Positions 58,682 to 64,000 of a stretch of DNA of 64,000 nt are shown in pieces; positions within the stretch are counted from its first letter, which is position 1, and every line of letters begins with the position of its first letter. The notes beneath the pieces were generated by a model. That model was given only the letters and a program-made list of their open reading frames with translations. It ran no database searches and had not been told where the DNA came from. The stretch is from contig SJRY01000258.1 of NCBI GenBank assembly GCA_011319805.1, positions 1 through 64,000 of the forward strand, written 5' to 3'. Position numbers and translations under genes: made by a program. This DNA is from Macrocybe gigantea (taxonomy: Eukaryota; Basidiomycota; Agaricomycetes; Agaricales; Callistosporiaceae).

Positions 58682-60540
58682 CTACGAAAGAGCTCCCCAC
58701 ACTGCCAAACCTGCAAACAGCGATCCTAGAGACAGCATCACTCCAGCATACACCACGGAGTGAACGCCAATTCTAGGCAAGATCAGCGACGTATGCAAAA
58801 TGGAGAGACAGAACTGCAATAGGACAACAAGGGGGAAGGCCACGAGTAGCGGCGTGTCCGTTTTGACGCGTGAGCTTGGCGCGATCGCAGGCCGAAATAG
58901 TCCGCTGCGGCTAACATCTGGGTCCGCCACCGGATCGGCTATCGTGGAACGAACATATGCAGAAGAGAGGAGGAGAAAGGTGCCCAGTGAAAGGAGTATC
59001 GCATTCACGCGTTGCAGGCAGGAGATAAAGACAGGTATGCGCTATTTCCGAGGACGAGTGGGTCAGTTCGGTTGCCATATGCATCGGGGGAAGAAAAAAA
59101 GCGAGAGGCTCGTGCATGTGTGGACTCACGATTACTGGCATGCCATAGATCTCCTCCAGCTCCTCTCTCTCTTTCAAGGCAATCAGTTGTTCAACGTCGC
59201 GTTCGACTTGCTCCTCCAGGGCGCTGTCTACGGCGTCTTGGACATAATCGCTCGCGCGACGCTGAGGCAAGAGCGGGTGCTGCTCTCCCTCGAGGTCTAG
59301 CTCAGCGTATTCGTGAGTTCTGTCATTCAGAGAATCAGGTATGGATGTCGTTCGTCCAATTTCGGGTCGGGGAGATGTGCTTTCCACATGCACGTCATCT
59401 TTTGGGCGTCTGGACAAAAATATAACGTATCAGTGAGGGGTTCCTTCACAGCTAATCCAGGGGGGGAATAGACCGACTTGACGTCGACCAACACATCCTG
59501 ATACAGCATGATGGACGCGTAGCCTTCTCGGATGCCGACGACCGCTCCCGCCGCCGCCCACCCTAAAGCCGCCCACCACACGCGCCTAAATGCTATGTCA
59601 TAAGGCGTCGGATACTCCGACGACATGTAGTGCGCAATAGACAAAAGCGGAAAGATGCACAGTTGGAGCGACACAGACAGCAGCGCATGGATGGCCGTTG
59701 CACATATGAGTGAAATGTTTTGGATTATAGGAGGCAGATATGTGCAGAGCGCCGCGGTCAAGCTGAACACGGCATTTCGTAGCTGGAAGCTCAGACACCA
59801 GAAAGCAATCGACAATAGAACTTCGGGGACCGGGAAGGGAAAGTACGGCACGTAGGGATAAGATGTTGGCAAGGACGGATCAAGGGGGTATGTGAGACGC
59901 GGTAGGAGCGCAAAGAACACAAATGTGACGATGGACGTCAAAGGCGTGAATGTGTACAGAGCCATTAGACGCCGATAGGAGCCTGTGCTTCATTCAGCAA
60001 CGGTACGGCGAGACGGATTGGAAGCCACACACCTCTGTAGAATCCTTGTTCAGCCAGCAGCATGTCGATCTCGAGTTCCTTTCTTTCTTCTTCGTCCTCT
60101 TCATCGTTGTCATTCCCTGGAGGAATTGCAGCATTCTGGGACGCTGAGGCAGCGCGCTGCTCCTGGAAATGCATAGCAGCGTCTTCGGGGACGCGATTCA
60201 GAAGCGTCCCGCTGTCCTGTCTGCGCAAGCGCTCGGGGCTCGAATGCACCCTGCGCAGATGGCCGCCCTCCTGTGGTCCAAAGAACGTCGAGCCATAATC
60301 GGCGACATGAGAAGAACACGTGGGGAGGCCGCCTGGCCCTCCACTCATCGCGGAGGCCTCAGCGCGATGCGCAAAGATGTGGACGTGCTCGTGGACGTGC
60401 GTCGGTGGCGGCGGCAGCTCCGAGTCCGCTAGGGAATCGCGAGATTCTGAGTTGTTGCCGCTCCCGCTCTTGGCTCTGTCGGCGGTCATTCGGACAGTTT
60501 GGACGTGCGCGGCGGTGATCAATCCGACTCCTGTGCCCAT
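58682..60540 (-). CDS. Multi-pass membrane protein of unknown function
   Basis: The soluble N-terminus is His- and Gly-rich (THVHEHVHIFAHRAEA) and contains an acidic DNDEEDEEERKELEIDMLLA stretch. An intron (GTGTGT near 60033 to CACAG near 59991) joins YRG to SYRRLMALYTFTPLTSIV. About seven hydrophobic segments follow, including SIVTFVFFALLPRLTYPL, VPEVLLSIAFWCLSFQL, AIHALLSVSLQLCIFPLLS and WAALGWAAAGAVVGI. A cytosolic loop (LEGEQHPLLPQRRASDYVQD) and a coiled segment ending GMPVI come next. A last exon has three more segments, for example LLVAFPLVVLLQFCLSIL and VVYAGVMLSLGSLFAGLAVW. The stop is at 58682-58684. An upstream ATG (MVKFVMVDDPN, near 60610) may start an additional exon. No known family recognised. 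Confidence 0.6.
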
Positions 60541-60747
60541 TGATAGTAAAGAAGAGGCGGTAAGGGTCGTTCACACATTGGGGTCGTCAACCATGACGAA
60601 TTTGACCATGTAACCACGCCATATCTGCGCCTTATCTGGCCCGCCCAACTCTGAGACCTCATGGCGCGATCAGAAACAAGCGTTCATCTCCGCTGTGTCC
60701 AGACTTTTGGATGTTATGTTACAGTGCGGTATGATATTACAATCAAG

Positions 60748-61571
60748 TTATTGAACGATAAGTAGGATAATAGCTAGCGCCAGAACTATTGCAGATTTAC
60801 ATGAAGATTTCGAAATAGCGCTGTTGGGGCTCGAAGTCGAAGAACTTGATGAACTAGCACGTCACAGTTACTAAGCACGGCACCTTTGAGAATCGATGGA
60901 TCCGACCTACTTCAATGTCAGCGTCGGTGTTAGGGGAGCGATTGAAGTCGGTGCCGCGGTTAACGAGGATGACGAGGATGTCGCGTTGCTGGCTGTTGCA
61001 TTGGCCTTGATGCATCTCTCTGGGCTAGTGCTGTTACGAGAGCACACGGTACCAGATGCTGCGGGATAGCAGATGCGTTTCTTGAGAAGGCGAAGTGGTA
61101 AATTTAGCCCAAAGACTTACGGCAGCAAAAGTTCTCTCCAGCACAAGGGAAGTACCCCTCGAATGCACAAGGATTGCTGTTCGAGACGCATGTTTGGCCG
61201 TTGGGACAGCAGCCATGCTTGCCATTCCATTCCCCGCAGTAATATCCTGTAGGGCAACAGCCTGCGTCTTGAAAAGAAATAAATAGATGGTCGGTCACCC
61301 AGAAATCCACGAAACAGCTGCTCACCTCCTTTGCACTTGAGAAAACCGAGATCGCATTTATCCGATTGACGAGGAGATATATTGTGTGAGGGAACCCCCC
61401 AGAAAGGTCAAAGGAAGCCTTGCGAAGCAGAGCGGTGATTGCGTGGCTCTGGTCCACCGTCGGCGCATCGAGCACTGATGATGGTTGAGCGAGTGCTCTC
61501 GGGGGAGTGAGAAGGCCGAAGAAGCAAATGAAAAGGACGGTCGCAAAACTCTTCAGAGATGCGTGAACCAT
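60748..61571 (-). CDS. GPI-anchored small cysteine-rich secreted protein
   Basis: The signal peptide is MVHASLKSFATVLFICFFGL (start 61571, cleavage near ALA). A propeptide-like stretch is followed, after a Lys/Arg site, by the cysteine-rich core DKCDLGFLKCKG, AGCCPTGYYCGEWNGKHGCC, PNGQTCVSNSNPCAFEGYFP and CAGENFCC-PSGTVC across two introns. A Ser/Thr/Asn-rich stalk (ASNATSSSSSLTAAP, SSSSSTSSPNSA) and a hydrophobic end, SAIVLALAIILLIVQ, with stop at 60748-60750 are classic features of a GPI-anchor signal. The frame slips near 61395 in a run of six G (minus strand), as if one were missing. It shares the CCPxG...CCPNG pattern with the protein at 23183-23648. Function unknown; cell-wall or host/environment contact is possible. 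Confidence 0.75.
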
Positions 61572-62191
61572 TATTATCGAGAAGAATAAAGAAAGTAAGT
61601 TAATAGAGAAGGCAAAATCGATAACCGATACACACCGTGCATCACAAGACGGCGTTTTAAACAAGGCTACGACGTTCTTGTCGCCGCCATTCTGGTTGAC
61701 TAGTGTTCGATGTCATCCCAGCCCGAAACGGGCAATGCATGTCGCGCTGGTAGTCACAGAAAATCATTTTGACACGTAGGCGCTGTTCGAGACTTGACAA
61801 CGTGCGTCGTCTAATATATATTCATATCAGGTGGGGACGAATGTTCATTTTGTGTGGGTCGTCGTCGATATGTGTACGGTCATGGCCGTATGGTACGTTT
61901 TGAAGTTCCTACCATCACGTGTCGATAACTCGTCGGGCCCTTTTTCCTTTCTCTATTGCCACAGCTTTCATTGCAAATATGTCAATGATGCAAGGCATGC
62001 AGCGGCTGCGTTATATTGAATAGCATTGGTGGAACGAGTTGCATCAATTCAAGTCCGGCGTTGCCCAAAATCAACAGTCAAATATCTCGGTCACGAGGCG
62101 ACGCCGAGTGTAGCTGCCCTGTTTTGTGCAACTCTTCGCTGTTACGTCTCAAACCTCCAGCATAGGACACGTTCAACAACAGACGACCGCC
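61572..62191. other. Divergent intergenic region
   Basis: Shared upstream region of the GPI-protein gene (-) and the DUF2470 gene (+). An AATATATATT-like AT stretch near 61811-61820 could serve as a core promoter element. No gene seen. Confidence 0.4.
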
Positions 62192-63012
62192 ATGTCTGAT
62201 CCTGTCGCCGAAAAGTCCGCGTTCCTACGGATGTACATGTCCAACCACCCAGACACTCTGGTGGCATATGCGAAGTGGTATGGTAAAGTCGCAGAAGCCA
62301 TCAGCAGCGCCGAGATGACGTCCATCACCTCGAAGGTAGATACGGATTTCCTGATAGTTCGAAATGCATGGCGAAATGAAATTATTGTTCACTAGGCCAT
62401 GACGCTTAGTTGTACTTTGAAAAAGGGATCGAAGAAAGAGGTCGTAGTTCCTCTGGACCCACCGCTCAGCGGTTATGAGGAGGTCAAACCGCGTCTGCTC
62501 GAAATGAAGGCTATTGCGCAGGAGAAGCTTGGCATGGTACGCTGACACAATAGCTTGTCAATCGTCGCTAATAGCTATCCTCTAGATCAAAGCGCCTCAA
62601 ATCACGTCGTTCAACATGCCCGCAGATACCATCCAAACAGGGATATTCGTTTCATCACTCATCTACCTGACCCAGTTCCCGAGACATAGTTCATCGCCCT
62701 TGTTTGTGCCGGCGCAATTTATCCATTCCCTGATTGGCCACGTTGGAGGAACGATATTGAATATTACATTCTATACCGTTGTCGTGGCTCACATATTTGA
62801 AACCGCGTACACCTTCTACCTATGTCGAAAGCATAGGACGGGATTTTTAGTCGGCGTAAGTGGCATGTGGAGTTCCTAAGACTGCTCGGCAGCTGATGTA
62901 CTCTGTAGGCTGCTCATGTGCTCGCAACTATGTTCTTTGGTTTTCCGATCTGGAAAGATTTGCGCAAACGGATTCAGGATGCCCGAATCAACTCTGTGAT
63001 GAAGGTGGAATG
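62192..63012 (+). CDS. DUF2470-domain integral membrane protein
   Basis: Four exons splice without frame problems into about 215 residues. MSDPVAEKSAFLRMYMSNHP, then AMTLSCTLKKGSKKEVVVPL and GYEEVKPRLLEMKAIAQEKL form the N-terminal DUF2470 domain. A hydrophobic C-terminal half follows (FIHSLIGHVGGTILNITFYT, VVVAHIFETAYTFYLC, HVLATMFFGFPIWKDL), ending SVMKVE at 63010-63012. In other proteins DUF2470 is found with haem-binding or flavin folds. In this fungal architecture the function is not known. Confidence 0.75.
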
Positions 63013-63123
63013 AAAATATATTTCTATATTATGTCGTATACATACATCTCCGTGGATTGTAGTGCAACTTGGAAGGTCCTTCATGAAATGCATGCTTCTT
63101 AAAGCGAACAGGGCAGAACCTCT

Positions 63124-63740
63124 TCACGGTTCGTCGGATTGGTTTTCCTCATCTGCCTGTTCCACTGCGCTTGGTAGACCTGGGATTTCGTTGGGTTTCG
63201 GGAACCAGCCATACCTCCCAAAGTCGACTCTCATGTCTCCCGTCCTGCCCGTCGTCACTTCTACCCCTTCTGCCTCCAGAGCCTCGCGCTGTCGTTGAGC
63301 ACCCGTAGTCCCAGGGCCCCTCGAAGAAATGGCTCCAGATGCGCCAATGACCCGGTGCCACGGCACAGGTGGGTTCGTGTTGGGAGAGAGAAACTTGAGG
63401 GCTTGAGGGAACAGTCACGGTGATCGTCAACGTGGGAAGGACGTGAAAGATCAAACTTCGACAAGTTACCTTGCCCGACGTGCCGCGAGTGTTTGGGCAT
63501 TCCAATCAGCTTTGCGATGTGTCCTTCCCAACCGAAAAAAAACAAGCCCTGGGCGTCAGTCCTTCTGCCAAGATGAGCTACCTCGAAGGGGGGCCACGTC
63601 GCCTGCTCACCGTAACTCGTAACCCGACGAACTGGAATTAGACGGACGATGTCATAGACCTGTCGAGACGGTATTCAAGCGGGAAATTAATGGTCTCACT
63701 CTCGGGCACTGACCGCTGCGTGAAATTCGGCGCTGTCCAT
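63124..63740 (-). CDS. atl1: Alkyltransferase-like (ATL) DNA repair protein
   Basis: MGMT-fold protein. Exons: MDSAEFHAAV (start 63740), VYDIVRLIPVRRVTSYG (the winged helix that enters DNA), then GHIAKLIGMPKHSRHVGQ, then LKFLSPNTNPPVPWHRVIGA and SGAISSRGPG, with a tail ending QADEENQSDEP. Active methyltransferases have PCHR; here the motif reads PVPWHRV, with Trp where the acceptor cysteine would be. This is the defining change of ATL proteins, which bind O6-alkylguanine and hand it to nucleotide excision repair without removing it. The C-terminal extension of about 40 residues after the core is longer than in S. pombe Atl1. Confidence 0.88.
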
Positions 63741-64000
63741 GATCGTGTTACGCGATGTGATCCTTGCTCCTTGCCAAGTGGTGTCAAAGCGGGGTAAAGC
63801 ACCTGCTGCTTTCGAAACTCGCAAACGTTCCAAAAGCTCCGAATCTTTTTTTTTACACGCCTGCCAAAACGAAGACGATCCAACCGCGTGTCTGATGACC
63901 AGGTGACAGAGATCCGCTACTGCGTGCAGGATCAACCACCGAGGTAAAGTAGCATCGGCAAACCTTGGCCATGTCATGGCACATGCTTCGGCAAGTGCCC
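63741..64000. other. Window end, no gene recognised
   Basis: Upstream of the ATL gene, presumably its promoter. Open frames continue towards the edge on the minus strand but show no recognisable product. Confidence 0.35.

Overview
The window is nuclear DNA of a filamentous basidiomycete, most likely a mushroom-forming Agaricomycete. The evidence is dense genes on both strands, many 45 to 90 bp GT-AG introns, TATA boxes close to start codons, and protein families typical of that group: DUF6535, multi-copy F-box proteins, an IRG-like GTPase, small cysteine-rich secreted proteins, and a Zn2Cys6 factor of the agaricomycete prtT-like type. I saw no tRNA, rRNA, CRISPR array or intact transposon.

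Layout. 0.8-2.9 kb (+): a stand-alone adenylation (NRPS-like) enzyme. 3.3-6.4 kb (-): an Irc5/HELLS SNF2 remodeller. 7.1-8.2 kb (+): a coiled-coil plus IRG-like GTPase. 8.6-11.8 kb (+): a large DUF6535 membrane protein. 12.9-13.2 kb (+): a small Tyr/Pro-rich protein. 13.6-17.5 kb (-) and 17.6-19.6 kb (+): YPP1 and DPH2 from a 92 bp divergent promoter. 19.8-22.2 kb (+): TOM70. 23.2-24.6 kb (-): a cysteine-rich secreted protein beside a decayed copy of its 3' part. 24.9-26.9 kb (-) and 27.0-28.7 kb (+): a GH43 glycosidase and an F-box protein, also divergent, followed by an F-box relic. 29.3-31.2 kb (-): a mitochondrial-carrier protein and DPH3. 31.8-33.4 kb (+): a coiled-coil protein. 35.4-42.9 kb (+): a 178 bp tandem duplication, then a Zn2Cys6 regulator with unusually long introns. 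43.2-45.0 kb (+): a Rieske-DUF455 fusion. 45.1-47.3 kb (-): a sugar transporter. 48.0-56.3 kb (-): KIN1, SPC1 and MTO1 in a head-to-tail row. 57.1-63.7 kb: an ICMT-like methyltransferase, an unknown membrane protein, a GPI-anchored cysteine-rich protein, a DUF2470 membrane protein and an alkyltransferase-like DNA repair protein.

Most genes are housekeeping: diphthamide synthesis (DPH2, DPH3), mitochondrial import and tRNA modification (TOM70, MTO1), PI4-kinase anchoring (YPP1), signal peptidase (SPC1), polarity kinase (KIN1) and chromatin (IRC5). The accessory or fast-evolving part is the adenylation enzyme, the IRG-like GTPase, DUF6535, the F-box pair and the secreted proteins. No operon-like system is evident.

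Caveat that affects every gene model: many conserved genes lose frame in mid-domain, and nearly always as if one base were missing from a short homopolymer. I count at least eighteen such places, against only two shifts in the other direction. This looks like a deletion-biased assembly error more than real gene decay, so I annotate these as genes and note the break points.
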